Assembly: GCF_012524205.1 (NCBI RefSeq)
Contig: NZ_JABACI010000001.1
Span: 1,178,001-1,242,000 of the forward strand
Direction: 5' to 3'
DNA: 64,000 nt
Origin: Microbacterium salsuginis
GTDB lineage: Bacteria > Actinomycetota > Actinomycetes > Actinomycetales > Microbacteriaceae
Below the pieces are notes generated by a model. That model made no database searches, was not told the origin of the DNA, and saw nothing but the letters and a program-made list of their open reading frames with translations. The translations under genes and the position numbers were made by a program. Below are positions 1 to 9,005 of this stretch, in pieces. Position 1 is the first letter of the stretch. Every line of letters begins with the position of its first letter.

Positions 1-63
1 GATCTCGGCAGACTGGTCGTCGGGATAGGCGGGCATGCGAACAACCTATACGCGCGGACCCGG

Positions 64-108
64 CCGGTTGACCCTCGCAGCGCCGGGGACTTGCAATTGG
101 TCAACCGG
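64..108. promoter_or_regulatory. Candidate operator upstream of the apionate operon
   Basis: A perfect inverted repeat has arms CCGGTTGACC (64-73) and GGTCAACCGG (99-108), 25 bases apart. The right arm is part of a longer dyad around AACCGGTT. A possible -35 element (TTGCAA) starts at 91. The site lies about 60 bases before the GTG start of the first gene, where a repressor of the tetrose/apionate operon would be expected to bind. GntR-type repressors use such short dyads, but no regulator gene lies beside it in this window, so its owner is unknown. Nothing else in 1-169 looks coding. Confidence 0.45.
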
Positions 109-169
109 TTTGTCACACTGGAGCCGGCCGAATGGTCGCTCGAATCACTGTCGATGAGCAGGAGTCACC

Positions 170-1570
170 GTGGACAGCACGCAGACCACCCCCGACGCGC
201 GGGTAGCGCGATCAACCATCCGCAAGGTCTCGATCCGCCTCGTGCCGTTCGTGGCGCTGATGTTCTTCATCAACTACCTCGACCGCACCGCGATCGGCTT
301 CGCCGCCCCCAACGGCATGAACGAGGATCTCGCGCTCAGCGCGGCCCAGTTCGGCTTCGCGTCCGGCGTCTTCTTCATCGGCTACATCCTGCTCGAGGTT
401 CCCTCGAACCTGGCGCTGCACAAGTTCGGCGCCCGGCGCTGGCTCGCCCGCATCATGGTCAGCTGGGGCATCGTCGCGCTGCTGTTCACGTGGGTGCAGA
501 ACTTCGAGCAGCTGGTCGTCCTGCGCTTCCTCCTCGGCGTGGCCGAGGCCGGCTTCTTCCCCGGCGCCATCCTGTTCCTCAGCCTGTGGGTCCCCGCGCA
601 GTACCGCGGTCGCGTGCTCATGCTCTTCTACCTCGCGCAGCCGCTCACGACCGTCATCGGCGCTCCGCTGGCAGGGTGGCTCATCCAGCAGGACCAGGTC
701 TTCTTCGGCCTCGAGGGCTGGCGCTTCATGTTCTTCGGCGTCGCCATCCCGGCGATCATCGTCGGCGTCATCGCGTGGTTCTACCTCAAGGACAAGCCGT
801 CCGACGCGAAGTGGCTGACCCGCGAGGAGCAGGTGTGGCTCACCGACGCGCTCGACCGCGAGAAGGCGGCGACGCAGAAGAAGGAGCAGGGACACGTCTC
901 GGCGAAGTACGCCTTCAAGAGCGGGCGCGTGTGGGTGCTGTCGTTCATCTACTTCGGCTTCATCTACGGCCTCTACGCGCTGGCGTTCTTCCTGCCCACG
1001 ATCATCGAAGGATTCCAGGAGCAGACCGGGCAGACCTTCGACGTCCTGCAGAAGGGCCTCATCACCGCGATCCCGTACCTGCCCGCTGCGATCGTCATGT
1101 ACTTCTGGTCGCGGGATGCCTCCAAGCGGGGCCTGAAGACGTGGCACATCGCCGTTCCCGCCATCGCGGGTGCCGTCAGCATCCCGCTCGCCCTCTTCGC
1201 AGGCTCCCCCGCTGCGACGATCGCGGTCATCACCGTGACGGCGTGCGCGATCTTCGCCGCGCTGCCCAACTTCTGGACGCTGCCCACCCGCTTCCTCACG
1301 GGGGCCGCGGCCGCCGCGGGTGTCGCACTCATCAACACGATCGGCAACCTGGCCGGCTTCTCGGCCCCGTACGTCACCGGCGCCGTGCACGATCTGACCG
1401 GCGGCTACGAGGTGCCGATGTTCATCGTCGGCTTCTTCATGCTCCTGTCGGCCGTACTGATGGTGCTGCTCGCCCGCAGCAACCGCATCAACGCTGTCAC
1501 CGTGGACGAAAGTGCCGCGCCGGTCACGCCGACGCCGGCCAGCGCGGCCGCCGCGGAGGAGTCCCGATGA
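170..1570 (+). CDS. MFS transporter, ACS (anion:cation symporter) family
   Basis: This 466-residue integral membrane protein has about 12 hydrophobic helices and the ACS-family signature FINYLDRTAIGFA near residue 35. The GTG start at 170 follows a GGAG at 161-164. ACS members carry small organic acids such as hexuronates, tartrate and allantoate by proton symport. As the first gene of an operon for C5/C4 sugar-acid breakdown, it probably imports D-apionate, apionolactone or a related tetronate/pentonate (inference from position). Its stop overlaps the ATG of the kinase gene (ATGA at 1567), indicating translational coupling. The C-terminal 25 residues are Ala/Pro/Thr-rich and probably unstructured. 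Confidence 0.85.
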   Translation: MDSTQTTPDARVARSTIRKVSIRLVPFVALMFFINYLDRTAIGFAAPNGMNEDLALSAAQFGFASGVFFIGYILLEVPSNLALHKFGARRWLARIMVSWGIVALLFTWVQNFEQLVVLRFLLGVAEAGFFPGAILFLSLWVPAQYRGRVLMLFYLAQPLTTVIGAPLAGWLIQQDQVFFGLEGWRFMFFGVAIPAIIVGVIAWFYLKDKPSDAKWLTREEQVWLTDALDREKAATQKKEQGHVSAKYAFKSGRVWVLSFIYFGFIYGLYALAFFLPTIIEGFQEQTGQTFDVLQKGLITAIPYLPAAIVMYFWSRDASKRGLKTWHIAVPAIAGAVSIPLALFAGSPAATIAVITVTACAIFAALPNFWTLPTRFLTGAAAAAGVALINTIGNLAGFSAPYVTGAVHDLTGGYEVPMFIVGFFMLLSAVLMVLLARSNRINAVTVDESAAPVTPTPASAAAAEESR

Positions 1571-3341
1571 CACGACTGTGGAATGATCCTGCGGATTTCG
1601 CGGATGAGATGATCGCGGGGTTCGTCGCGGCGAACGGGCGCTACGTGCGTCGCGTGACCGGGGGCGTGGTGCGCTCGACGGTCTCGCCCGCGGGTCAGGT
1701 CGCGGTCGTGATCGGTGGTGGCTCGGGCCACTATCCCGCGTTCGGGGGTCTGGTCGGGCAGGGGCTGGCGCACGGTGCGGCGATGGGCAATCTGTTCGCG
1801 TCGCCGTCGGGGCAGCAGGTGTACGCGGTCGCGAAAGCCGCTGAGGGCGGCGGCGGCGTGTTCTTCAGCTACGGCAACTACGCCGGCGACGTGCTCAACT
1901 TCGACGCCGCCCAGGAGCGGCTGCGCGGCGAGGGCATCGCGTGCGAGACCGTCACGGTCACCGAGATGTCGTCAGCGCGAGCGTCAATGAGAAGCACAAG
2001 CGCCGCGGCATCGCCGGTGACCTCGCGGTGTTCCGCATCGCCGCGGCGGCGGCCGAGGCCGGGTACGACCTGGCCGAGGTGACCCGGGTGGCGCGGTTGG
2101 CGAATGAGCGGACCCGCTCGTTCGGGGTCGCGTTCACCGGCTGCACCCTTCCCGGCGCCGAAGCACCCCTGTTCACCGTGCCGGAGGGCCGGATGGCGGT
2201 GGGCCTGGGGATCCACGGTGAGCCGGGGATCGACGAGACGAGCATCCCGACCGCGGACGGCCTGGCCGAGCTGCTGGTGCAGCGGCTGCTGGGCGAGGTT
2301 CCCAACGGTGTCGACGCGGCCCGGGGGGCCCGCGTCGTCCCGATCCTCAACGGCCTGGGCTCGTTGAAGTACGAGGAGATGTTCGTCGTCTACCGGCGCA
2401 TCGCGCAGCTGCTCACCGATGCGGGCCTGGCGATCGTCGACCCGCACGTGGGCGAGTACTGCACCAGCTTCGACATGGCCGGCACGTCGCTCACGCTGTT
2501 CTGGCCGGATGCCGAACTGGCCGGCCTGTGGCAGACGCCCGTCGACACCCCCGCCTACCGGCGCGGGTCGGTCACGACGGCGGCGCAGGCGGATACTTCG
2601 GCTCGTACCGCGCTCAGTGCAGGTGCTTCCTCGATCCTGGATGCTGCGACCCTCGAGGACGTGCCGCCGGCGGATGAGGCATCCCGCACCGTCGCGGTCA
2701 CGGTGCTGGCCGCGGTGCAGACGATCGCCGACACCGTCGACACCCACGTCGAGGAGCTGGGCCGCATCGACGCGGTCGCCGGAGACGGGGACCACGGTAT
2801 CGGCATGCAGCGCGGCTCGCACGCGGCCCTGGCCGCCGCCCGCGGGGCGGTCGACGCCGGTGCGGGCGCGGGCACCACGCTGGCGCGGGCCGCAGACGCA
2901 TGGTCCGACAGAGCCGGTGGCACCTCGGGCGCGTTGTGGGGCGTCATTCTCGGCGCCCTCGCGGCCAAGCTCGGCGACGACGGCGACCCTGAGCCGGCCG
3001 CCATCGCGGCGGGGATCGTCGCCGGCGTGCAGGGCGTGATGGCGTACGGCAAGGCCGAGGTCGGCGACAAGACGATGGTCGACGCGCTCGTGCCGTTCAG
3101 CTCGACCCTCGCCCAGACCGTCGACGGCGGCGCGGACCTCGCGTCGGCGTGGCGGACGGCCGCGGATGCCGCGACCCGTGCCGCTGCGGCGACCGCGGAG
3201 CTGCTGCCCCGGATGGGACGCGCCCGCACCCACGGCCAGAACAGCGTGGGAACCCCCGACCCGGGCGCGCACTCGTTCGCCCTCATCGTCACCGCCGTGG
3301 GCGAGCTGCTCACGACCCGGAAGGAGAACGCGAATGTCTGA
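1567..3341 (+). pseudogene. lerK: L-erythrulose kinase (dihydroxyacetone-kinase family), frameshifted
   Basis: This encodes a two-domain DhaK-DhaL kinase of about 590 residues, but the reading frame breaks. From 1567 the first frame carries the DhaK N-terminus (VVIGGGSGHYP) up to about 1962. After ACC at 1960-1962 only two bases (GA) precede the codon GAT that resumes the family sequence (VVSASVNEKHK) in another frame, so one base appears deleted near 1963. Beyond it the protein is normal: GLGIHGEPG carries the His that binds the ketose covalently, and the DhaL part has AGDGDHG, GGTSGALWG and DKTMVDAL. Relatives next to LerI/DerI-type isomerases phosphorylate L-erythrulose to the 1-phosphate. 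An in-frame GTG at 1941 could still yield the C-terminal part. Either a true null allele or a sequencing error is possible. Confidence 0.8.
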
Positions 3342-3819
3342 CACCACCACACCCCAGCCGCTGCGAATCGTGGTCGGCGCGGATGATGCCGGCTTCGATT
3401 ACAAGGAGATCCTCAAGAAGGACCTGCAGAACAGCCCCGGTGTCGTGGAGGTGATCGATGTCGGCGTGGACCCCGACGGTCACACCCCGTATCCGAGGGT
3501 CGCGATCGAAGCGGCGCAGCGTGTCGCGGCGGGTGATGCCGACCGGGCGCTGCTGATCTGCGGCACCGGTCTGGGGGTGGCGATCGCGGCGAACAAGGTG
3601 CCCGGCATCCGCGCCGTCACCGCGCACGACTCGTACTCGGTCGAGCGGGGTGTGCTCTCCAACAACGCCCAGGTCCTCACCATGGGTCAGCGCGTGGTCG
3701 GGATCGAGCTGGCCCGCCGCCTGGTGCGGGAGTGGCTGACCTACCGGTTCGACACGTCCTCCGCGTCGGCGGAGAAGGTCGCTGTCATCGACGAGTTCGA
3801 GACCACCGGCAGCTGCTGA
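3334..3819 (+). CDS. derI: RpiB-like isomerase, probable D-erythrulose 4-phosphate isomerase
   Basis: This 161-residue protein of the RpiB/LacA/LacB family has the active-site segment [19 protein letters not shown] near residue 75, including the catalytic Cys, and the GADDAGF start typical of the fold. The ATG at 3334 overlaps the end of the kinase gene and follows AAGGAG. Classic RpiB interconverts ribose and ribulose 5-phosphates. Homologues in tetritol and apionate operons (DerI) instead convert D-erythrulose 4-phosphate to D-erythrose 4-phosphate. I prefer that role because a TIM-like isomerase and an erythrulose kinase flank it. The C-terminal extension ending EFETTGSC is typical of this subgroup. 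Confidence 0.8.
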   Translation: MSDTTTPQPLRIVVGADDAGFDYKEILKKDLQNSPGVVEVIDVGVDPDGHTPYPRVAIEAAQRVAAGDADRALLICGTGLGVAIAANKVPGIRAVTAHDSYSVERGVLSNNAQVLTMGQRVVGIELARRLVREWLTYRFDTSSASAEKVAVIDEFETTGSC

Positions 3820-4592
3820 TGCCCGGCCCGGTCATCGTGGGAGTGAGCCTGAAGACCTACTTCGGGCACGAGCAGGCTGCGGCCTGGTTCGCCGACGTCG
3901 CGCAGCGTGTCGGTGAGCACTTCGCGGTGACCGCCGGTGACGTGCGGCTGTTCGTGATCCCGACCTACCTGCAGATCCCCGCAGCCCTCGACGCGTTCGC
4001 GGGCACCCCGGTGCGGGTGGGCGCGCAGGACGTCTCGGCGTTCCCGGCCGGCGCGTTCACCGGCGAAGTCACCGCTACCGAGCTCGCCGAGATCGGCGTG
4101 GCCTATGCCGAGGTCGGGCACGCCGAACGCCGCCGCCTCTTCGGCGAGACCGACGAGGTCGTCGCCGCGAAAGTCGCCGCGGCGCTGGACGCCGGCATCG
4201 TGCCGGTGCTGTGCGTCGGCGAGACCGACCGTCTCGCCGCCGCCGACGCGGCGGCGGCGACCGTCGCCCAGCTGCATGCCGACCTCGAGGACTCCCCCGC
4301 CGGCCCGGTCATCGTCGCCTACGAGCCGGTATGGGCCATCGGCGCACCCCAGCCCGCACCCACGGCCCACATCACCGAGGTCACCCGCGCGCTGCGCGCC
4401 GCGCTGGACGCGCTTCCCGCACGGGCCGGCAGCAGCGTCATCTACGGCGGCTCCGCCGGCCCCGGCCTGCTCACCCACCTCGGCGACGACGTCGACGGCC
4501 TGTTCCTCGGCCGCTTCGCCCACGACCCCCACGCCCTCATCACCGTCCTCGACGAAGCATCCGCCCTGGCCGCCAAGCGGGAGTCGGCATGA
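3819..4592 (+). CDS. lerI: TIM-barrel isomerase, probable L-erythrulose 1-phosphate isomerase
   Basis: This 257-residue triosephosphate-isomerase homologue keeps the catalytic Lys region (VSLKTYFG, residue about 10), the His electrophile (VGHAERRRLFGE, about 95), the Glu base (AYEPVWAIG, about 168) and the phosphate loop YGGSAGPGLL. The usual NWKMN start is replaced by SLKTY, as in LerI-type enzymes that convert L-erythrulose 1-phosphate to D-erythrulose 4-phosphate. The ATG at 3819 overlaps the preceding stop. With the RpiB-like gene before it, this links erythrulose phosphates to erythrose 4-phosphate. A housekeeping TIM is unlikely given the operon and the divergent N-terminal motif. Confidence 0.8.
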   Translation: MPGPVIVGVSLKTYFGHEQAAAWFADVAQRVGEHFAVTAGDVRLFVIPTYLQIPAALDAFAGTPVRVGAQDVSAFPAGAFTGEVTATELAEIGVAYAEVGHAERRRLFGETDEVVAAKVAAALDAGIVPVLCVGETDRLAAADAAAATVAQLHADLEDSPAGPVIVAYEPVWAIGAPQPAPTAHITEVTRALRAALDALPARAGSSVIYGGSAGPGLLTHLGDDVDGLFLGRFAHDPHALITVLDEASALAAKRESA

Positions 4593-5383
4593 TCGGGCTC
4601 GGCACGTACGCGTTCTTCTGGCAGCACTCCGACCAGGTGCCGCAGCCCCTGTCACTCGTCGGCGCGTTCACGGCGACGAAAGAGCTCGGCGTCGATCTGT
4701 TCCAGATCTGCGACTACGCCCCGCTCGAGACGATGACCGACCGCGAGCTCGCCGACGCCGCGGCCGCGGCGCGCGAGCTCGGCCTCAGGATCGAGCTGGG
4801 CACCAAGGGCATCGAGCCCGAGCGGCTGGAACGGTTCCTCGCAGTCGCCGAACTCTTCGACGCGAAGCTCGTGCGAAGCATGCTGTACTCCCCCGACACC
4901 CGGCCCACCCTGGACCAGGCCGAAGAGTGGCTGCGCGTCGCGCTGCCGAGGTTCGAGGCATCCGGGGTCGACCTCGCCCTCGAGACCTACGAGCAGATCG
5001 CCACCGCCGACCTCGTCGGGCTCATCGAGCGCATCGGCAGCGAGCGGCTCGGCGTCTGCCTCGACCCGGCGAACGTCGTCGCCCGTCTCGAGCTCCCGCG
5101 TGACTGCGTCGCGGCGACCGCGCCGTACGTGAAGAACATCCACGTCAAGGACTTCGCGTTCGCGCGTCAGGCCGGCTGGGTCGGCTTCACCTACGGCGGC
5201 GCGCCGATGGGCGAAGGCCTGCACGACTACACGCACTTGATCGAGACGGTGCGTCCTCGTGAACGCGGCATCAACGAGGTCGTCGAGCACTGGCTCTCGT
5301 GGCAGGGCGACGCCGAGACCACCATCCGAACCGAGCGGGAATGGACCCGCCTCACCGTCGAATACCTGAGGAGCATCGCATGA
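4589..5383 (+). CDS. oiaC: Xylose-isomerase-like TIM barrel, probable 3-oxo-isoapionate decarboxylase
   Basis: This 264-residue sugar-phosphate isomerase/epimerase-type (AP endonuclease 2) barrel shows four metal-ligand positions: Glu in LALETYEQ, Asp in CLDPAN, His in NIHVKDF and Glu in INEVVEHW. In described D-apionate operons a barrel of this type next to apnO and apnL is OiaC, which decarboxylates 3-oxo-isoapionate to L-erythrulose. Its product fits the kinase and isomerases upstream. The ATG at 4589 overlaps the lerI stop, and its own stop overlaps the next ATG. The exact reaction is inferred from context; a ketose epimerase remains possible. Confidence 0.7.
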   Translation: MIGLGTYAFFWQHSDQVPQPLSLVGAFTATKELGVDLFQICDYAPLETMTDRELADAAAAARELGLRIELGTKGIEPERLERFLAVAELFDAKLVRSMLYSPDTRPTLDQAEEWLRVALPRFEASGVDLALETYEQIATADLVGLIERIGSERLGVCLDPANVVARLELPRDCVAATAPYVKNIHVKDFAFARQAGWVGFTYGGAPMGEGLHDYTHLIETVRPRERGINEVVEHWLSWQGDAETTIRTEREWTRLTVEYLRSIA

Positions 5384-6258
5384 GCACCACCGCCAACGAG
5401 ACCAGCACCCAGACCTACAAGATCGCCGTCATCGGAGCGGGCGGCAAGATGGGCATGCGCGTCTCGAACAATCTCGTGAAGACCGCGCACCAGGTGTCGT
5501 ACGTCGAGAACTCGCCCGCAGGGCAGCAGCGCACGATCGACGCGGGCCGTGAGCTGACGGATGCCGCGGCCGCCGTCGCCGATGCCGAGATCGTCGTGCT
5601 CGCCGTGCCCGACCTCGCCCTCCAGTCCGTGACCGCCGACCTCGTGCCCCAGCTGAAGGCCGGCGCGATCGTGCTGACGCTCGACCCCGCCGCCGCGTAC
5701 GCCGGTCTGCTGACCACTCGCGAGGACGTCATCCAGGCCGTCGCGCACCCGTGCCACCCGTCGATCTTCCTGCAGCGGCAGACGCCGGAGGAGTGGGCCG
5801 ACACGTTCGGCGGCATCGCCGCCCCGCAGGACGCGATCGCCGCGATCGAGTCGGACGACCCCGCCAAGAAGGCGATCGTCGAGGCGACCGTGCGCGCGAT
5901 CTACGCGCCGGTGATCGATGTGCACTGGGTCACGATCAAGCAGCTCGCCCAGCTCGAGCCGACCCTCGTCGAGACCGTCGCGTGCATGATCGGCGCGCTG
6001 CTGAACGAGGCGCTGCAGGAGACCGTGAACACCATGGGCGTTCCCGAGGCGGCGGCGCGCAGCATCCTGTACGGCCACACCCAGGTGGCGCTCGCCAACG
6101 GCCTGCGCGGCGACAACCCGTTCTCGGACGCCTGCCTCATCGCCATGGACTATGGCCGCGAGAGCATCATCAAGGATGACTGGAAGAAGATCTTCCGCGA
6201 CGACGAGCTCGACAAGAACCTCGCACGGATGCTGCACCTCGACAAGATCGAGCGCTGA
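5380..6258 (+). CDS. apnO: Rossmann-fold oxidoreductase, probable D-apionate oxidoisomerase
   Basis: This 292-residue protein has an N-terminal NAD(P) site (VIGAGGKMGMRVS, about residues 14-26) and an all-helical C-terminal half of the phosphogluconate-dehydrogenase C-terminal type. It matches ApnO, which oxidises D-apionate with a carbon shift to give 3-oxo-isoapionate. The translationally coupled ATG at 5380 is preferred over upstream in-frame starts, which lie inside the previous gene. Its place between the decarboxylase and lactonase genes supports the assignment. A related decarboxylating dehydrogenase for another C4/C5 acid is the main alternative. Confidence 0.7.
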   Translation: MSTTANETSTQTYKIAVIGAGGKMGMRVSNNLVKTAHQVSYVENSPAGQQRTIDAGRELTDAAAAVADAEIVVLAVPDLALQSVTADLVPQLKAGAIVLTLDPAAAYAGLLTTREDVIQAVAHPCHPSIFLQRQTPEEWADTFGGIAAPQDAIAAIESDDPAKKAIVEATVRAIYAPVIDVHWVTIKQLAQLEPTLVETVACMIGALLNEALQETVNTMGVPEAAARSILYGHTQVALANGLRGDNPFSDACLIAMDYGRESIIKDDWKKIFRDDELDKNLARMLHLDKIER

Positions 6259-6287
6259 CCAGCGTCCGCGGCCGGAAGGGAACAGAT

Positions 6288-7067
6288 ATGGGCCAGCTCG
6301 ACGGCAAGACCGCGCTCATCACGGGTGCGGCACTCGGCATCGGCCTCGCGGTCGCTCAGCGCTTCGCCGGTGAGGGCGCGCGCGTGATCCTCGCGGACCG
6401 CAACGGCGAGGGGGCTGCGGCGGCGGCCGCCGAGATCGGCGAGAACGCGCGGGCCGTCACGATGGACATCTCGGACGAGGCCGCCGTCGCGGCGGCCTTC
6501 GCCGAGGTCGAGGCGGCCGGCTGGGCGCCCGACGTCGTCGTCGCCAACGCGGGCGTGCAGCTCTTCGGACAGGACGCGCCGGCGGCCGACCTCGACCTCG
6601 ACGTGTGGCGCCGGACGATTGACATCAACCTGACCGGGACGTTCCTCACCGTGAAGCACGCGGTGCGCTCGATGGTGCGCAGCGCCGATGGGGCAGCTTC
6701 GCGCCGGGGCGGCGGCTCCATCATCCTGACCGGCAGCCCCACTGCGGTGAACGGCGAGGGCAAGGACTTCACCGCATACAGCGCGTCGAAGGCGGGCGTT
6801 CACGGACTCGCACGCACGGTTGCCGCGGCATATGCGGATCGCGGCATCCGTGTGAACACGGTGCAGCCCGCGTACACCGAGACGCCGCTCGTGGCCGCCA
6901 TCAGCGAAGACCCCGAGTCGCGTGCAGCGATCGTCGGGCGCATCCCGCTCGGTCGTGCCGGCACTCCGGACGACGTCGCGGGCATCATGGTCTACCTGGC
7001 GAGCGACGACGGCGCCTTCGCGACGGGCGCGACCTTCCAGGTCGACGGCGGGATGACCTCGCTCTGA
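6288..7067 (+). CDS. Short-chain dehydrogenase/reductase, possible D-apiose dehydrogenase
   Basis: This is a classical SDR of 259 residues with TGAALGIG at the cofactor site, NAG, a Ser-containing LTGSP and the catalytic YSASK. A GGAAGGGA ribosome site sits before the ATG at 6288. It is placed between the apionate oxidoisomerase and lactonase genes, so it could oxidise D-apiose to apionolactone, the lactonase substrate. Characterised apiose dehydrogenases (ApsD) belong to a different family (Gfo/Idh/MocA), so this would be a non-orthologous solution and is inference only. It may instead act on a tetritol or ketose linked to the same pathway. A loop near residue 130 (SADGAASRRGG) is longer than usual. 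Confidence 0.65.
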   Translation: MGQLDGKTALITGAALGIGLAVAQRFAGEGARVILADRNGEGAAAAAAEIGENARAVTMDISDEAAVAAAFAEVEAAGWAPDVVVANAGVQLFGQDAPAADLDLDVWRRTIDINLTGTFLTVKHAVRSMVRSADGAASRRGGGSIILTGSPTAVNGEGKDFTAYSASKAGVHGLARTVAAAYADRGIRVNTVQPAYTETPLVAAISEDPESRAAIVGRIPLGRAGTPDDVAGIMVYLASDDGAFATGATFQVDGGMTSL

Positions 7068-7100
7068 TCCGGTCGGTGCACGCGGCCCGGCGGCGCGATT

Positions 7101-7180
7101 GGTTGAGGTTGAGAAACCATGGCGAGGTTGAAGCATCACGTCTCGCGTGATTTCTCAACCTACGTGCGGTTTCTCAACCA
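7101..7180. repeat. REP-like palindromic element, copy 1
   Basis: This intergenic repeat lies between the SDR and lactonase genes. It is bounded by a perfect 12-base inverted pair, GGTTGAGAAACC at 7107-7118 and GGTTTCTCAACC at 7168-7179, with a third partial copy (TTTCTCAACC) at 7151-7160. A gapless second copy is at 58641-58720; by hand count about 58 of 80 bases match. It lies inside the longest possible lactonase reading frame, which is why I reject the upstream ATG at 7119 as the start. Confidence 0.8.
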
Positions 7181-7238
7181 CCGTGGACTTTCTCACCGAA
7201 CGGGCGAGCGGGGTGAGGCGATGAAGGAGGATGAAGGC

Positions 7239-8969
7239 GTGAGCGAATGGTGGGGCGAGGATGCCCGCGAGTGGCGGAGCGGCCGGTGGTCGCTCGACCT
7301 GCGCGGCGACGAGTTCGCCGACATCGCCTACGACGGTCGGGTCGTGCTGAGGTCGGTGCGCGCCGTCATCCGCGATCGCAACTGGGACACCGCGGCGCTC
7401 GTGGTCGACCGGATCGACGAGTCCGACCTCGCACTGACTCTTCACGTGCACTCCGAGGGACTCGGGTCCGACCTGCGCGGGGTCGTGCGGGCCGAGGTGC
7501 GGGGTCCGGGGCGGCTGCGGCTGCTCACCGACCTCGAGTCGGTGACCGCTTTCGAGACGAATCGCACGGGCCTGGTCGCCCTTCATCCTCCCGGGCTCGC
7601 GGGCACCGACCTCGACGTCCGCCACTCCGGCGGCACAGTCGAGCACACCAGGTTCCCCGCACGTATCAGCCCGCACCAGCCGGCGTTCGACATCGCCGGA
7701 CTGTCGTGGTCGCACGACGGACTCGGCGTCGAGGTGCGTTTCGCGGGCGACGTCTTCGAGATGGAGGACCAGCGCAACTGGACGGATGCCTCCTACAAGA
7801 CGTACAGCCGTCCGCTCGCGCTCCCCTTCCCGTACCCGCTCGCCGCGGGTGAGCGCGTCGTCCAGTCGATCGACGTCTCGGTGTCGGGTACACCCGCGAG
7901 CACCCTTGCGGACGAAGTGGCACGCATCCGGCTCCACGAGGGGCCCGCGCTGCCTGCACTCGCGGTGGCGGCAGCGACCGCGCCCGATCCCGGCCCCGCC
8001 GCGCTCGACCCTGCGCCGTGGTCGGCCGTCATCGTCGAGCTCGACCTGGCGACGCGCAACTGGCGTGCCGCGCTCGGCAGGGCCGCGGCATCCGGTCTCG
8101 CTCTCGACGTACGGTTCGTGCTCGCCGAAGACGACCCGACAGGCATCGACGACGCGGCATACGCCCTGCGCGACCTGCCCGTGGCGCGCGTCACGGCATT
8201 CTGGCCGACGGGGCCGGCCCGCCATGTCTCCGACCTCGAGGCCATCGCGCTGCTGCGCCATGCCCTGACCCAGGCCGGCGTCGACGCTCCCATCGCGGGC
8301 GGCGTGCGGTCGCACTTCACCGAGCTCAACCGCGAACATCAGCGGCTGCCCCGACGCCTCGACGGCGTCGTATTCAGCAGCACCCCGCTCTTCCACAGCC
8401 TCGGCACGGCGCAGCTGGTCGAGTCGCTGCAGATGCAGCGCCTCGTCGCGGCGCAGGGCGTCGAGCTCGCCGACGGACCCCCCGTGCACATCGGCCCGAT
8501 CTCGCTGCGGCCCCACTTCAACGACGTCGCGACAGCCCCGCCGCCGAGGCCCGCCCACGACGACCTCCGTGATGGCTACGGCCCGGCGCTGATCCCGGCC
8601 GCGGATGCGCGCCAGTCGGCTCCCGAGCTGGCGGCGTGGACGGTGGCCAGCGCCGCTGCCTTCGCGGTGCCCGGGGTGGCGACACTCGCGTACTTCGAGG
8701 AATGGGGCCCCCGGGGCGTCCGGGCATCGGACGGCGCTCCGTGGCCGGTCTTCGACGCGGTCACCGCTCTCGCCGAGCTGGCGCGTCGGCCCGGCCTGCG
8801 CGGCGACTCGCCCGACGGCCTCGTGTGGGCACTCGGCGCGCGCGCGGAAGACGGCGACGTCGTGCTGGTCGCGAACCTCGACCGCGAGCCTCGGCCCGTC
8901 GAGATCGAGCTCGACGGCGGCGAGATCCGCACCGCCGACGTGCCCGCGGGCGGCGTCGTCCGCCTCTGA
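7239..8969 (+). CDS. apnL: D-apionate lactonase-like protein
   Basis: This 576-residue protein has three parts: an N-terminal beta-rich domain (to about residue 250), a TIM-barrel-like middle (about 260-500) and a small C-terminal beta domain ending DVPAGGVVRL. This architecture, next to apnO and oiaC, fits ApnL, which opens D-apionolactone to D-apionate. The start is taken as GTG 7239 because AAGGAGG at 7224-7230 lies eight bases before it. An in-frame ATG at 7221 would carry that ribosome site inside the gene, and the ATG at 7119 lies within a repeat element. No classical lactonase motif is visible, so the call rests on family resemblance and context. Confidence 0.65.
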   Translation: MSEWWGEDAREWRSGRWSLDLRGDEFADIAYDGRVVLRSVRAVIRDRNWDTAALVVDRIDESDLALTLHVHSEGLGSDLRGVVRAEVRGPGRLRLLTDLESVTAFETNRTGLVALHPPGLAGTDLDVRHSGGTVEHTRFPARISPHQPAFDIAGLSWSHDGLGVEVRFAGDVFEMEDQRNWTDASYKTYSRPLALPFPYPLAAGERVVQSIDVSVSGTPASTLADEVARIRLHEGPALPALAVAAATAPDPGPAALDPAPWSAVIVELDLATRNWRAALGRAAASGLALDVRFVLAEDDPTGIDDAAYALRDLPVARVTAFWPTGPARHVSDLEAIALLRHALTQAGVDAPIAGGVRSHFTELNREHQRLPRRLDGVVFSSTPLFHSLGTAQLVESLQMQRLVAAQGVELADGPPVHIGPISLRPHFNDVATAPPPRPAHDDLRDGYGPALIPAADARQSAPELAAWTVASAAAFAVPGVATLAYFEEWGPRGVRASDGAPWPVFDAVTALAELARRPGLRGDSPDGLVWALGARAEDGDVVLVANLDREPRPVEIELDGGEIRTADVPAGGVVRL

Positions 8970-9005
8970 CCACTCGCCCGACCACTCGACTCACCGAGGA
9001 GCACC

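Noticed and set aside
3819..4592. Housekeeping triosephosphate isomerase
   Set aside because: The NWKMN substrate loop is changed to SLKTY and the gene is translationally coupled to tetrose-phosphate genes, so a LerI role fits better.
7119..7238. Upstream start for the lactonase gene
   Set aside because: These codons are a palindromic repeat found elsewhere; a strong ribosome site directly precedes GTG 7239.
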